DNA from: UBA685 sp002299005
Lineage (GTDB): Bacteria > Pseudomonadota > Alphaproteobacteria > Puniceispirillales > Puniceispirillaceae
Direction of reading: 5' to 3'
NCBI GenBank assembly: GCA_963966775.1
Contig: CAXAAH010000003.1
Coordinates: forward strand, 27,909 to 91,908
Length of the DNA stretch: 64,000 nt
The notes under the pieces are model-generated. The model saw only the letters and a list, made by a program, of their open reading frames with translations, ran no database searches and was not told the origin of the DNA. Shown in pieces: positions 19,419-28,839 of the stretch. The stretch's first letter is position 1. Every line of letters starts with the position of its first letter. The translations under genes were made by a program, and so were the position numbers.

Positions 19419-20523
19419 CTAACCCTCCATCGCGCAGGCGGCGTCTTGTCAGCGCCAATAGCATGCCAATCGTAATCCCGCTGGCAAGCAAGGATGAGCC
19501 ACCATAGCTTATAAGAGGCAAGGTCATGCCTTTGGTGGGGATAAGGTCCACAGATGATGCCATATGAATGGCCGCTTGCACGCCAAATTGCATGGCAAGA
19601 CCGGCGCCGGCTATCAGGCAGAATAGATTATCTCTTGCGGCTGAACGCTCAAATCCGCGTAAGACCATAAAGCCATAAAGGCCAATGATTAACAGGCAGA
19701 CAAGCAGGCCATATTCTTCGGCCGCCACAGAGAAGATGAAATCAGCATGCGCATCTGGCAAATATTGCTTAATCTTGCCATCGCCGGGCCCAACGCCAAG
19801 CAAACCCCCATCGGCAAAAGAGCGGATAGAGAAATCAGACTGCATAGAGCCGCCATCAAAGAATTTGTCAATACGCGCGGTCACATGGCTGAGGTTATAA
19901 TAAGCAATGATAAGCGCCAAAGGTGCCAAGGCGACGGCTAAAATCACAAGCAATAAAGGCATGCCTGCCAAGAACATCTGGAAGCCCCATGTCAGCGCGA
20001 TGACAGCTGTCATGCCGATATCTGGTTGCAAGACCAAAATCCCAACAATGATGCCCGCAAGGCCTGTGGCCCAAATCCAGCCTTTGAAATTCTCGCCCTC
20101 ACGCCACAGCGATAATAGCCATGCACAGACAATCGCAAATAATGGCTTGGCAAATTCAGATGGTTGCAAATTAATCGGGCCGATATAAATCCATCTGGTC
20201 GCGCCTTTGACCTCTGCGCCAAGCACAAGGGTCGCGCTCATCAAGCCGATAACGCCAAATAGGCCGAGCAATGAGAGGGCCCTAATCATGCGCGGTGTCA
20301 TCAAAGACAGAATGAAGACTGCCCCTGCGGCAGGTATCAGATAGACAAGCTGGCGCCAGACAAAGTGGAATTCAGGCAATGATATGCGCGCCGCAACAGG
20401 GGGGCTGGCGGCCATCACAAGCAAGGTGCCAATCACCATCAACAAGATAGCGGCGGTTAAAAGCCACCTATCAACGGTCCACCACCAGACTCCTAGAAGG
20501 GATCTATCGGTTCTACCCAACAT
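19411..20523 (-). CDS. ftsW: SEDS peptidoglycan glycosyltransferase FtsW
   Basis: Multi-pass inner-membrane SEDS polymerase for septal peptidoglycan, paired with FtsI. About ten hydrophobic segments are visible, with the SEDS hallmarks LQPSEFAKPLFAI, LVLQPDIGMTAVIALTW and the C-terminal LPLISYGGSSLLASGITIGMLL. The ATG at 20523 is chosen because a GGAGG lies 7 nt upstream. A longer frame to 20595 would overlap murD by 83 nt. From 20523 the protein is about 370 residues, normal for the family. Confidence 0.94.
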   Translation of the reverse strand: MLGRTDRSLLGVWWWTVDRWLLTAAILLMVIGTLLVMAASPPVAARISLPEFHFVWRQLVYLIPAAGAVFILSLMTPRMIRALSLLGLFGVIGLMSATLVLGAEVKGATRWIYIGPINLQPSEFAKPLFAIVCAWLLSLWREGENFKGWIWATGLAGIIVGILVLQPDIGMTAVIALTWGFQMFLAGMPLLLVILAVALAPLALIIAYYNLSHVTARIDKFFDGGSMQSDFSIRSFADGGLLGVGPGDGKIKQYLPDAHADFIFSVAAEEYGLLVCLLIIGLYGFMVLRGFERSAARDNLFCLIAGAGLAMQFGVQAAIHMASSVDLIPTKGMTLPLISYGGSSLLASGITIGMLLALTRRRLRDGGLDG

Positions 20524-21847
20524 GTGCCGCCTCCTTATGTCTTGTGGTGATAAAGTGCTTGGCAAGGGCGGAGAAATGATCGCCTCTTGCGCCAAAATTT
20601 GGGAACTGATCGAAAGAGGCCGCCGCGGGTGATAGCAAGATAACCGCCTTTGACGGTAAGTCTCTTACCGCCATCTCAAAGGCTTCGTCCAACGTCTCAT
20701 GCGTTGTGCAGTGAATATGAGGCGCGGCGTCTTGATAGAACTCAGCCGCAGAGCTGCCATAGAAATGGGCGCGGTGTATATGGTCAAAAAACGGCTTGCA
20801 AGCGGTGAGCCCATCTGCCTTTGCCTGTCCGCCCGCAAGCCAGATAATATCATCATATGCGCCAAGCGCTTTGGCCGTGGCATCCCCATTTGTGGCTTTG
20901 GAATCATTCACAAACCCTATCCCGTCTGCCGCGCCGACAGGTTGCAAGCGATGGGCAAGACCGACAAAAGAGGCAAGGCCTGTATGAATTGCCGTCTCTT
21001 TGATGCCGCATGCTTTGGCGATCGCAATGGCAAAGTTGGCATTTTGGGCATTATGCGCGCCAGCAAGATAGGGGTTATCAAGGGGCCGCGCGTGCAAATC
21101 ATCTGCTGAGATAGCTTGGATATGGCACGGCAATGTATCTTTGGCCCACGCAAGCACCTCTTGCATAATCGGTCCCTCATCGCCAATAAGCGCAAGGGCC
21201 TCTTTTGGGCAAGCAGAGAGGCTTATTTTTTTGGCCGCAATATAACCATCAAGCCCGCCATGCCTGTCTAGGTGATCTGGCGTGATGTTCAATAAGGCTG
21301 TGATATCAGGGGCAAGAGACGGCGTTGTCTCTAGCTGATACGAAGATAGCTCTAGCACGGTGATATGATGGGTGCCAGAAACCTGTGGGGCTTCATTTAG
21401 GGCGCATAAAGGCGTGCCAAGATTGCCGCCAATTTGCACAGACGCGCCGCCAGAGGCCAGCAAATGTCCTGTTAAAGCGGTCGTCGTTGATTTGCCATTT
21501 GTGCCTGTGATGATCACAAGCTTGCCCCAATTGCCTGTGGAAAGGCCAAACTCTACCTCTGAGATAATCGGTGTCTGATGCGCTCTTGCGGCGCTGGCAA
21601 CCGGGTGCGGGGCAGGGTGATTATGCGCAATGCCGGGGCTGAGGATAAGCGCGTCAATTTGTGACCAATCCCACTCTTGCCAAGCACAGATATCGCTCTT
21701 GGCAATCGCATCATGCATAATCGGGCTATCATCATCAATCACACAAGATACCCCCAACGATAGCGCACGCTGATAGGCGGCACGACCAGAAAGGCCGGCA
21801 CCAAATACCGCGATATGTCTAAAGTTGTGAGAGGTCTCAATGGTCAT
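20513..21847 (-). CDS. murD: UDP-N-acetylmuramoylalanine--D-glutamate ligase MurD
   Basis: Adds D-glutamate to UDP-MurNAc-L-Ala. Visible are VFGAGLSGRAAYQRAL at the N-terminus, the P-loop IITGTNGKSTTTALTGHLL, LNITPDHLDRHGG and FVNDSKATNGDATAKAL. The ATG at 21847 (MTIETSHN) is preferred to an upstream in-frame start because the fold begins right after it. About 444 residues. It overlaps the ftsW start by 11 nt, and mraY lies 17 nt upstream. Confidence 0.95.
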   Translation of the reverse strand: MTIETSHNFRHIAVFGAGLSGRAAYQRALSLGVSCVIDDDSPIMHDAIAKSDICAWQEWDWSQIDALILSPGIAHNHPAPHPVASAARAHQTPIISEVEFGLSTGNWGKLVIITGTNGKSTTTALTGHLLASGGASVQIGGNLGTPLCALNEAPQVSGTHHITVLELSSYQLETTPSLAPDITALLNITPDHLDRHGGLDGYIAAKKISLSACPKEALALIGDEGPIMQEVLAWAKDTLPCHIQAISADDLHARPLDNPYLAGAHNAQNANFAIAIAKACGIKETAIHTGLASFVGLAHRLQPVGAADGIGFVNDSKATNGDATAKALGAYDDIIWLAGGQAKADGLTACKPFFDHIHRAHFYGSSAAEFYQDAAPHIHCTTHETLDEAFEMAVRDLPSKAVILLSPAAASFDQFPNFGARGDHFSALAKHFITTRHKEAAHVG

Positions 21848-21864
21848 GATATAATGCGCGTCTC

Positions 21865-22953
21865 CTAGCGAAGCTTGAGGGTTGAAAGGGCGATTAACGC
21901 CAAGATGACAGAGATAATCCAAAAGCGGATAACGATGGTCGGCTCTGCCCAGCCCTTTTTCTCAAAATGGTGATGCAAGGGCGCCATCAAGAAGATGCGC
22001 TTGCCAGTCAATTTGAATGAGGCGACTTGCAATATGACAGATACCGTCTCAAGCACGAACAGGCCGCCTGTGATGGCCAGCACCAATTCATGGCGTGTCG
22101 CAACCGATATCGCGCCAAGCGTGCCACCAAGAGCCAGTGAACCTGTGTCACCCATAAAGACTTTGGCAGGCGGGGCGTTCCACCATAAAAAGCCAAGCCC
22201 TGCGCCGATTAGCGCGCCGCAAACCACCGCCAATTCACCTGTGCCGGGGATATAGTGAATCTGTAGATAATTAGCGAAATTCAAATTACCTGATAGATAC
22301 GCAATCAGCGCAAAGACAGAGGCAGCGATCATCACGGGCACAATCGCCAAACCATCTAGCCCATCTGTTAAATTCACCGCATTCGATGCCCCAACAATCA
22401 CGACAAGCGCGAAGGGAATATAGAAATAAGAGAGATATAAAAGCGTATCTTTTAAGAATGGTAGCGCGATGCCATAGCGCAGATCAGCGGGTGATAATTC
22501 GACCAAATAGATAATCGCAACAAGGGCGAGGGCTGTTTGAAGCAGGAATTTTTGGCTTGAACGAAGACCGGCTGAGGACCTCTTTTTCAGCTTGAGCCAA
22601 TCATCAATCGCGCCAATGCCGCCAAAGCCAATGGCGACAATCAAAATCGGCCATAGATAGGCATTATCAAGCGGCACCCATAGCAAGGTCGTGATCACAA
22701 AAATGCCCAAAATCAGCAAGCCACCCATTGTTGGTGTGCCAGCCTTGGTCAGAATGTGGCTTTCAGGGCCGTCAGCTCTAATCGGCTGGCCTTCAGCTTG
22801 GTGCGATTTCAGCCATCTGATAAAGGCAGGGCCGATGCACAGGCTGAGAACCATCGCTGTCATAATCGCCCCGCCTGTTCTGAATGTCAGATAGCGGAAG
22901 AGGTTTAACGGCTGAAACTGGTCTGCGTAAGGCAGGAGGAGATCAGGAAACAT
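21865..22953 (-). CDS. mraY: Phospho-MurNAc-pentapeptide translocase MraY
   Basis: Integral membrane enzyme that makes lipid I from UDP-MurNAc-pentapeptide and undecaprenyl phosphate. About ten membrane segments are visible. Family motifs are GTPTMGGLLIL, the Asp-rich GAIDDWLKLKKRSSAGL, NAVNLTDGLDGLAI, FMGDTGSLALGG and MAPLHHHFEKKGW. The ATG at 22953 (MFPDLLLPY) matches the usual MraY N-terminus, whereas the frame is open further upstream inside murF. It overlaps the murF end by 11 nt. Confidence 0.96.
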   Translation of the reverse strand: MFPDLLLPYADQFQPLNLFRYLTFRTGGAIMTAMVLSLCIGPAFIRWLKSHQAEGQPIRADGPESHILTKAGTPTMGGLLILGIFVITTLLWVPLDNAYLWPILIVAIGFGGIGAIDDWLKLKKRSSAGLRSSQKFLLQTALALVAIIYLVELSPADLRYGIALPFLKDTLLYLSYFYIPFALVVIVGASNAVNLTDGLDGLAIVPVMIAASVFALIAYLSGNLNFANYLQIHYIPGTGELAVVCGALIGAGLGFLWWNAPPAKVFMGDTGSLALGGTLGAISVATRHELVLAITGGLFVLETVSVILQVASFKLTGKRIFLMAPLHHHFEKKGWAEPTIVIRFWIISVILALIALSTLKLR

Positions 22954-24388
22954 GGGCGGCCCCCCTTGGCGAGGTGTTATTATTTGCGGCACTGATAAGC
23001 GCCTTTGCCAATGCTGGTGCGCCAGAGCCGTTTGAGCCTTTGACAAGGATCAAATCGCAAGCTGAAAGCGCGCCGGTAAGATGCGCTTGGCACTGGCTGG
23101 CATGTGGGTAATGGGTGAGATGCGTGCGGTGAGCGAGGGCGTTTTGGATCTTGCCCATTGCTTCGCCTACTAGCACAAGACGGTGCGGGGCAATCGCCTC
23201 AATCAGCGGAATAAGCGCCTCATGCGCCGCATCACTAATCGTGCCAAGCTCAAGCATATCGGTTAGGACAAGGCCCTTTTTATCATGCGGCAATGTGGCA
23301 ACATAGCTAAGAGAGGCGGCCATTGAGGCAGGGCCAGCATTATAGCTGTCATTAATCAAAAGGGCAGGCCTGCCATCAAGCGCGATGGCAAGCTGGTTGC
23401 CGCGCCCCTCGACCTCTTGCAAATTGGCAAGCGCTTGTTCTGCGGGGCGCCAATCAAGGCCAAGCACATGCAGGCTGGCCAGCGCGATTAAGGCGGTGGT
23501 GCTATGATGGGGGGCGGCTAGACCAAGGGTGAATGAGGCGTCTTGATCGGTTAGGTTATTGTGAATGACAAGACGCTGTCCGCCATCACAAGGCGTCTGG
23601 CTCGTTAGTTGAATATCGGCGCCTGTCTTGGCACCAAAGCTGATGATGGTTAGGCCTTCTGCCTCTGCCGCGCTGGCAAGGAGCGCGAAATGCGTGTCAT
23701 CAAAAGGTAGGATTGCCGTGCCATTATTCATGCTACCAGTCATGCCATTATTCATGCCCGCAAAGATTTCAGCCTTAGCATGGGCGATATCTTCGGTTGA
23801 ATTGAAATGGCCTCTATGGCTGTCAGCGATCTTGGTAATAATCGCGATATCAGCCTGATAGAGATGCGATAGGGGCGCGATTTCACCAGCGTGATTCATC
23901 CCCATTTCCATGAGTATCATCTCTGCCTCATCAGGGGTGCGTGCCATCGAGAGAGGGGCGCCAATATGGTTGTTGTAATTACCAGAGCTGGCATGTGTCG
24001 CACCATAGCAAGATAGCACGCTGGTCAGCGCCTCTTTGGTGCTTGTTTTGCCGACAGAGCCTGTGATGGCAATCTTGCGTGCCTTTGTGTCTGCCATTGC
24101 CGCGCGGGCGATATCATGCAAGGCCATGAGCGGATCTGCGACACAAAGCTGGTGCGCGGCGCTGTCAGGTGAGGGGGTTTTAACAAGGGCGCAATGGCTT
24201 GGTAGCAGGTCATCAAGGAACGCATGGCCGTCATGTTTGGTGCCGGGCAAGGCGATAAATAGACCGTCCTGTTCAAGCGTGCGATGGTCAATCGCAAGCG
24301 TCATGCAAGGTGCCTTTGGCACGCTTCTATGCCAGTTGCCCTTTGTGATCTTCGCCAAATCTGTGCCAGTCCAATTGGTAATCATCAC
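22943..24388 (-). CDS. murF: UDP-MurNAc-tripeptide--D-Ala-D-Ala ligase MurF
   Basis: Adds the D-Ala-D-Ala dipeptide to complete the stem pentapeptide. The P-loop ITGSVGKTSTKEAL lies near residue 110. Also visible are SSGNYNNHIGAPLSMA, EMGMNHAGEIAPLS and LINDSYNAGPASMAASL. At 481 residues it is normal. A loop near residue 215 contains a duplicated MNNG (GMNNGMTGSMNNGTA). It overlaps murE by 4 nt. Confidence 0.95.
   Translation of the reverse strand: MMITNWTGTDLAKITKGNWHRSVPKAPCMTLAIDHRTLEQDGLFIALPGTKHDGHAFLDDLLPSHCALVKTPSPDSAAHQLCVADPLMALHDIARAAMADTKARKIAITGSVGKTSTKEALTSVLSCYGATHASSGNYNNHIGAPLSMARTPDEAEMILMEMGMNHAGEIAPLSHLYQADIAIITKIADSHRGHFNSTEDIAHAKAEIFAGMNNGMTGSMNNGTAILPFDDTHFALLASAAEAEGLTIISFGAKTGADIQLTSQTPCDGGQRLVIHNNLTDQDASFTLGLAAPHHSTTALIALASLHVLGLDWRPAEQALANLQEVEGRGNQLAIALDGRPALLINDSYNAGPASMAASLSYVATLPHDKKGLVLTDMLELGTISDAAHEALIPLIEAIAPHRLVLVGEAMGKIQNALAHRTHLTHYPHASQCQAHLTGALSACDLILVKGSNGSGAPALAKALISAANNNTSPRGAAHVS
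23720..23757 (-). repeat. 24-bp-period duplication in murF
   Basis: The 14-mer GCCATTATTCATGC (plus strand) occurs at 23720-23733 and again at 23744-23757. It encodes the two MNNG copies in GMNNGMTGSMNNGTA. Confidence 0.85.
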
Positions 24389-25881
24389 GCACCGCCTTGT
24401 GGCAAAAAGGCAAGCGCGGAGCGGGCGACAGCCGCATCATCAAATGGCAAGGTCTCTGTGCCGACCATCTGTGTGGTCTCATGGCCTTTGCCGGCGATCA
24501 GCAATGTGTCACCTGCGCCAAGCGTATCTATGGCTGTTTGAATGGCGGCTTTGCGATTGCCAATCTCATGGAATTTACCCAGCTGTGATTGGGCTTTGCC
24601 AGACAGGATTTCGGCACGGATAGAGACAGGGTCTTCGGTGCGCGGATTATCATCTGTGACATAGACCATATCAGCCAGCTTGGCGGCCGCATCACCCATC
24701 ATAGCGCGCTTGCCCTTATCTCTGTCACCACCGCACCCAAATAGCACAATAAGCTTGCCGCTGGTCTCAGGGCGCAACAGGTTTAAGGCATTTTCAAGCG
24801 CGTCAGGCGTATGGGCATAATCAACCAAAATACGCGCTTTTTGCGGATGGCCATGGACAGGTTGCATGCGTCCAGCAATCGGCTTAAGACACGGCAGGGC
24901 GCCAAAGGAATCATGAATAGATAGGCCAGATAAATGCGCCATCAACGCCGCCAATAGCGCGTTTTCAGCCTGAAAACGTCCCATCAAAGCAAGTGGGTAT
25001 TGATAATCTTTGCCAGCATAGCTGAAATGGGCATCAAAGCCGTAATCCTTGGCCGCAAGAGCTTTGATATGCAAATCATTATCGGCAGACGTGCCAATTG
25101 TTTTTAGCACAATCGGGCGATCTTGAATATGTTCAATGATCTTTTTGCCATAGCTGTCATCAGCGTTAATCACCGCCGCACCGCCATCTGGTAATAATTC
25201 GGTGAAGAGGCGTAATTTGGTCGCAAAATAGCTGTCCATATCGCCGTGATAATCAAGATGGTCACGGCTTAGGTTTGAGAAACCAGCCACATGGATCGAA
25301 AGCGGCGAGAGCCTATCTTGGTCAATCCCGTGCGATGAGGCTTCAAGCGCAAGGCACCGCACAGATTGACGCGCGAGCGCATCAATGGTCGCAAAAAGAT
25401 CATCAGGCCCAGGCGTGGTCAGACCAGCGACGGCGAGATGAGGCTCATCAAGGCTAAGGCCTGTGCGCGCTGTCTTGGCGCCCAAAGTGCCAAGAGAGGC
25501 TGCTTCCCAAGTTGATTTCTGCCAAATCTGGCGTAGGAATTCAGCGATTGACGTCTTGCCATTAGTGCCTGTGATCGCGGCTTGGATAGAGGGGCGCTTT
25601 GGCCAGAATTTCGCGCAGGCTTTGGCATAATCAGCGCGAATGCTGGCTGATGCCAAATAAGGCACAGAGATATCATCAAGCGGCTTTTCCCCCATGACCG
25701 CAACCGCGCCATTGGCAATCGCCTGTTTGATATGGTCATGGCCATCTGCCTGATTGCCTGTGATAGCAATGAATAGGCTGCCGGCCTTAATGCGGCGCGA
25801 ATCCGCGCTCAGCCCGGTGATGATGGTCTGTGCGGGCTTATCTTTAACAGGCCAATTTTCAACGATATCACAGAGCCGCAC
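24385..25881 (-). CDS. murE: UDP-MurNAc-L-Ala-D-Glu--diaminopimelate ligase MurE
   Basis: Adds the third residue, expected to be meso-diaminopimelate, to the peptidoglycan stem. Visible are GLSADSRRIKAGSLFIAI, the P-loop AAITGTNGKTSIAEFL, SSHGIDQDRL, and the C-terminal DDNPRTEDP pattern that marks DAP-adding MurE. The GTG at 25881 is chosen because GAGGAGG lies about 6 nt upstream and the following LCDIVENWP begins the fold. An upstream in-frame ATG at 25992 would lie deep inside ftsI. About 498 residues; the start overlaps the ftsI end by 14 nt. Confidence 0.94.
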   Translation of the reverse strand: MRLCDIVENWPVKDKPAQTIITGLSADSRRIKAGSLFIAITGNQADGHDHIKQAIANGAVAVMGEKPLDDISVPYLASASIRADYAKACAKFWPKRPSIQAAITGTNGKTSIAEFLRQIWQKSTWEAASLGTLGAKTARTGLSLDEPHLAVAGLTTPGPDDLFATIDALARQSVRCLALEASSHGIDQDRLSPLSIHVAGFSNLSRDHLDYHGDMDSYFATKLRLFTELLPDGGAAVINADDSYGKKIIEHIQDRPIVLKTIGTSADNDLHIKALAAKDYGFDAHFSYAGKDYQYPLALMGRFQAENALLAALMAHLSGLSIHDSFGALPCLKPIAGRMQPVHGHPQKARILVDYAHTPDALENALNLLRPETSGKLIVLFGCGGDRDKGKRAMMGDAAAKLADMVYVTDDNPRTEDPVSIRAEILSGKAQSQLGKFHEIGNRKAAIQTAIDTLGAGDTLLIAGKGHETTQMVGTETLPFDDAAVARSALAFLPQGGA

Positions 25882-27568
25882 TGGTACCCTCCTCTTTGCC
25901 AATACGAATATTTGGCACAAGATTCTGGCGAATTTCGGGCGCATTTTCGTCAACAGGAAGAATGCCAAGCTTTGGCGCGATTTGTTCAACAATCTTGCGA
26001 ATGGCAGGTGCCGCTACCCAGCCAGCTGTCGCATAGCCATAAGAATGTTTTTGTCCCTCTGGCTCATCGACCATGACAAAGATAAGATAGGCCGGGTCAT
26101 GCGCCGGGAAGGTGCCAATAAAGGATACCATATTCTTATCCTTGCTATAGCGCCCATCGACGACCTTTTCAGCGGTGCCAGTTTTGCCACCAACCAAATA
26201 GCCGGGCGCTTCGGCAAAATTGCCTGTGCCATCTTTGTGAGAGACCACAAGACGCATCATTGAACGCAACGCCTTCACATTCTCAGCAGAGAAAATGCGC
26301 TGTTCAATCAGCGGTGTTAACGGGTCTCTTTTTAGCAATGTTGGGGCGCGGTAGATGCCATCACCTGCGGCGGCGGCGATAGCGGCTGAGGCATGAACAG
26401 GCGTCACAGACATGCCGTGACCAAACGAGATCGTCATCGCTGAGAGGCGCTCCCAACGTTGCGGGATAAGTGGTCTTGCCACTTCGGGCAGTTCAATCGA
26501 TAGGCGGTCAAGAAGGCCGAGGCGCTCCATATAGGCACGTTGTGCCTCTGCCCCGATAGCATCCGCAATACGCGCAGACCCGATATTAGATGAATAAACC
26601 AATACCTCAGACAGGCTGAGGTCTCGCTTCATCATGTGATAATCAGAAATACTGCGCCGCGATATATAAAGCGGTTTTGAGACTTCATAATGCTGGCCCA
26701 TTTGGGCGGCCCCTGTCTCAAGCGCGATGGCGGTATTGAGGACTTTAAAGATAGAGCCCATCTCGAAGACGCCTTTGGTCGCGCGGTTAAAGCGGGCATC
26801 ATCAATCGCCTTATTGAAATGATTAGGGTTGAAGTCTGGCAGGGAGGTAAGCGCCAATAATTCGCCTGTCTTCATATCAAGCACAAGACCGGCACCGCCG
26901 ATGGCTTCAAAGCTATCAATTTGCTTTTGGATTTCGGTGCGCAGGATGGCTTGAACGCCAATATCAACCGATAAGGCGATAGGCTCACCCTTTGAGAGCT
27001 CTGCATTAAATTGCTTTTCAATGCCCGCAATGCCCTTACCATCCACATCAATCGTGCCAAGAATATGGGCGGCCTCATTGCCATGCGGATAGAGGCGGGC
27101 ATTTGTGGGGCTAAAGGCAATGCCTGGCAGGCCTAGCTGCATGATCTCTTCATGGCGGCGCGGTGTCAGGCGGCGCTCAAGCTCAATATAGCGGGTCTTT
27201 TTGGCAAAGCGGTTCAGCAGACGCTCTTCGGTCCAATTGGGCAGAAGGGGGGCTAGCAAGGCGGCTGTCTCGAACGGGTCTAGAATAAGCTGTGGGTCGG
27301 CATGAAGAATTTTGACAGGCACAGATGTTGCCAAGACCTTGCCATTGCGGTCGGTGATATGACCGCGTTCAATCGCCGCTGGTTTTGGGCTGGCAAATTG
27401 CGAGCGTAAATCTTTGTTTGTGGCAAGATAAAAGGCTTTCGCGCCGATGAGTGAAAAGCATAGAAAGGCAAAAAATGTGCCCACAGATAGGCGCCCTAGC
27501 GCAATGCGTTTTGACTGCGCTGGTTGCGGCTTGGCAGGCCAGATGATTTCGCGAAAGGCGCGCTTCAT
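25868..27568 (-). CDS. ftsI: Septal peptidoglycan transpeptidase FtsI (PBP3)
   Basis: Class B penicillin-binding protein cross-linking septal peptidoglycan with FtsW. There is one N-terminal membrane segment (about residues 28-50), a dimerisation/pedestal domain (RGHITDRNGKVLATS) and a transpeptidase domain. The catalytic motifs are SxxK in GSIFKVLN, SxN in YSSNIGSA and KTG in GGKTGTAEK. At 566 residues it is normal. The ATG overlaps ftsL by 4 nt. Confidence 0.96.
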   Translation of the reverse strand: MKRAFREIIWPAKPQPAQSKRIALGRLSVGTFFAFLCFSLIGAKAFYLATNKDLRSQFASPKPAAIERGHITDRNGKVLATSVPVKILHADPQLILDPFETAALLAPLLPNWTEERLLNRFAKKTRYIELERRLTPRRHEEIMQLGLPGIAFSPTNARLYPHGNEAAHILGTIDVDGKGIAGIEKQFNAELSKGEPIALSVDIGVQAILRTEIQKQIDSFEAIGGAGLVLDMKTGELLALTSLPDFNPNHFNKAIDDARFNRATKGVFEMGSIFKVLNTAIALETGAAQMGQHYEVSKPLYISRRSISDYHMMKRDLSLSEVLVYSSNIGSARIADAIGAEAQRAYMERLGLLDRLSIELPEVARPLIPQRWERLSAMTISFGHGMSVTPVHASAAIAAAAGDGIYRAPTLLKRDPLTPLIEQRIFSAENVKALRSMMRLVVSHKDGTGNFAEAPGYLVGGKTGTAEKVVDGRYSKDKNMVSFIGTFPAHDPAYLIFVMVDEPEGQKHSYGYATAGWVAAPAIRKIVEQIAPKLGILPVDENAPEIRQNLVPNIRIGKEEGTSAAL

Positions 27569-27864
27569 TTTTTGCCAGCCTCCTTAAACGCATTATCACG
27601 GAACGGGATCGCAGCAAGCGGCAAAACTCTATCAGCTGAAATCGGCTGAAGAGAGAGCAAATTTGATGACAGGCTCAACACACGCTCAGGGCGCGATAGG
27701 TAAGACCATTCAGCATTTAAAATCGCTGATTGCTGATTTTCATGACGGATTTGCGCTTCGAGGCGCGCCAATTCATCCGCACGATTATCAAAACTATGGG
27801 TGGTCATATAAAGGCCGGTGCCTGAGAAAATCAAAATCAAGGCAATTAAAAGAACAATACGCAT
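27565..27864 (-). CDS. ftsL: Cell division protein FtsL
   Basis: Small bitopic divisome protein, 99 residues. It has an N-terminal membrane segment (about residues 2-20, IVLLIALILIFSGTGLYM), then a heptad-like stretch (ADELARLEAQIRHENQQSAILNAEWSYL) expected to form a coiled coil with FtsB. The sequence is weakly conserved in the family. The call rests on size, topology, the coiled coil and position between rsmH and ftsI. Confidence 0.85.
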   Translation of the reverse strand: MRIVLLIALILIFSGTGLYMTTHSFDNRADELARLEAQIRHENQQSAILNAEWSYLSRPERVLSLSSNLLSLQPISADRVLPLAAIPFRDNAFKEAGKK

Positions 27865-27870
27865 GGGTCT

Positions 27871-28839
27871 TTAAGCTCCTTTTGCCAGAGGGGTGTTGGT
27901 GCGCATTGCGGCGCGTAATTTTGCCGAGCGAGAGCGCGGGTTCGTCGCAATCTCATCATCGGTCGGCAAAAGCGGTTTGCGCGTCATCATCGAGAAATAG
28001 ACAGGGGCCTCTTCCATTTGGGGCAAATGGCGTGAGGGGTTAGCGACCTTGCCGCCGCGTTTGGCGATAAATTGCTTCACCAGCCTGTCCTCAAGCGAAT
28101 GGAAGGTGACCACAACCAGCAGACCATCGGGCTTTAACAAGCTTTGCGCTGCTTCAAGTGCTTCTTCGATTTCGGCCATCTCTTGATTGACGTAAATGCG
28201 CAAGGCTTGAAAAGAGCGGGTGGCAGAATCAGATTGGCCGGGCTTGGGGCGGGGCATAACTGAATGAATGATATTCGCCAATTGCAAGGTGCGGGTGATG
28301 GGGGCTTCGGTCCGTGCTTTGACAATCGCTCTGGCAATCCGCCTAGAAGCGCGCTCATCACCATAGGTATAGAGGATATCGGCAAGGTCGCTTTCGGCGG
28401 TTTTATTGACAACTTCCTCAGCGTCAAGCCCATCTTGTGACATGCGCATATCAAGCGGGCCATCTTTTTGGAAAGAAAAGCCGCGCTCTGCTTGGTCTAG
28501 CTGGGTGGAGCAAACGCCAAGGTCAAAGACAATGCCGTCAACGCCGTCAACACCGTCAACACGCTCATCTTGCGCTTCAAGCAGTTCGGCCATTTGCGAG
28601 AAGCGCCCATGGGCAAGGGTAAAGCGGGGGGCAAAGGTATCAACAAGCGGCTGGCCACGCTTAATCGCATCAGGGTCTTGGTCAATCGCCATCAGATGAC
28701 AATTAGCGGCCTCTAGGATAGCGCGGCTATAACCGCCATTGCCAAAGGTGGCGTCAATATATAGGCCGTCATCTTTAGGTGCGAGGGTTGAGACGACCTC
28801 ATCAAGCATAACGGGCTGATGCAGGGTCTGGCCACTCAT
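27871..28839 (-). CDS. rsmH: 16S rRNA (cytosine-1402 N4) methyltransferase RsmH
   Basis: SAM-dependent methyltransferase modifying C1402 in the ribosomal P site (formerly MraW). Visible are HQPVMLDEVVSTL, the SAM motif YIDATFGNGGYSRAIL, DLGVCSTQLDQAERGFSF, GPLDMRM and VTFHSLEDRLVKQF. At 322 residues it is normal. An insertion of three VDG units, from a 9-bp tandem repeat, precedes the catalytic GIVFDLGV. It overlaps mraZ by one base. Confidence 0.95.
   Translation of the reverse strand: MSGQTLHQPVMLDEVVSTLAPKDDGLYIDATFGNGGYSRAILEAANCHLMAIDQDPDAIKRGQPLVDTFAPRFTLAHGRFSQMAELLEAQDERVDGVDGVDGIVFDLGVCSTQLDQAERGFSFQKDGPLDMRMSQDGLDAEEVVNKTAESDLADILYTYGDERASRRIARAIVKARTEAPITRTLQLANIIHSVMPRPKPGQSDSATRSFQALRIYVNQEMAEIEEALEAAQSLLKPDGLLVVVTFHSLEDRLVKQFIAKRGGKVANPSRHLPQMEEAPVYFSMMTRKPLLPTDDEIATNPRSRSAKLRAAMRTNTPLAKGA
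28534..28560 (-). repeat. 9-bp triplicate in rsmH
   Basis: Three consecutive copies of a 9-bp unit (GCCGTCAAC, GCCGTCAAC, ACCGTCAAC on the plus strand). They encode VDGVDGVDG just before the GIVFDLGV motif. Confidence 0.88.

Noticed and set aside
22954..23046. N-terminal extension of mraY
   Set aside because: The frame is open, but the extra 31 residues lie inside murF and are absent from the MraY fold; the ATG at 22953 fits the family.
24036..24623. 195-codon plus-strand open frame over murF/murE
   Set aside because: Antisense shadow crossing the junction of two certain genes.
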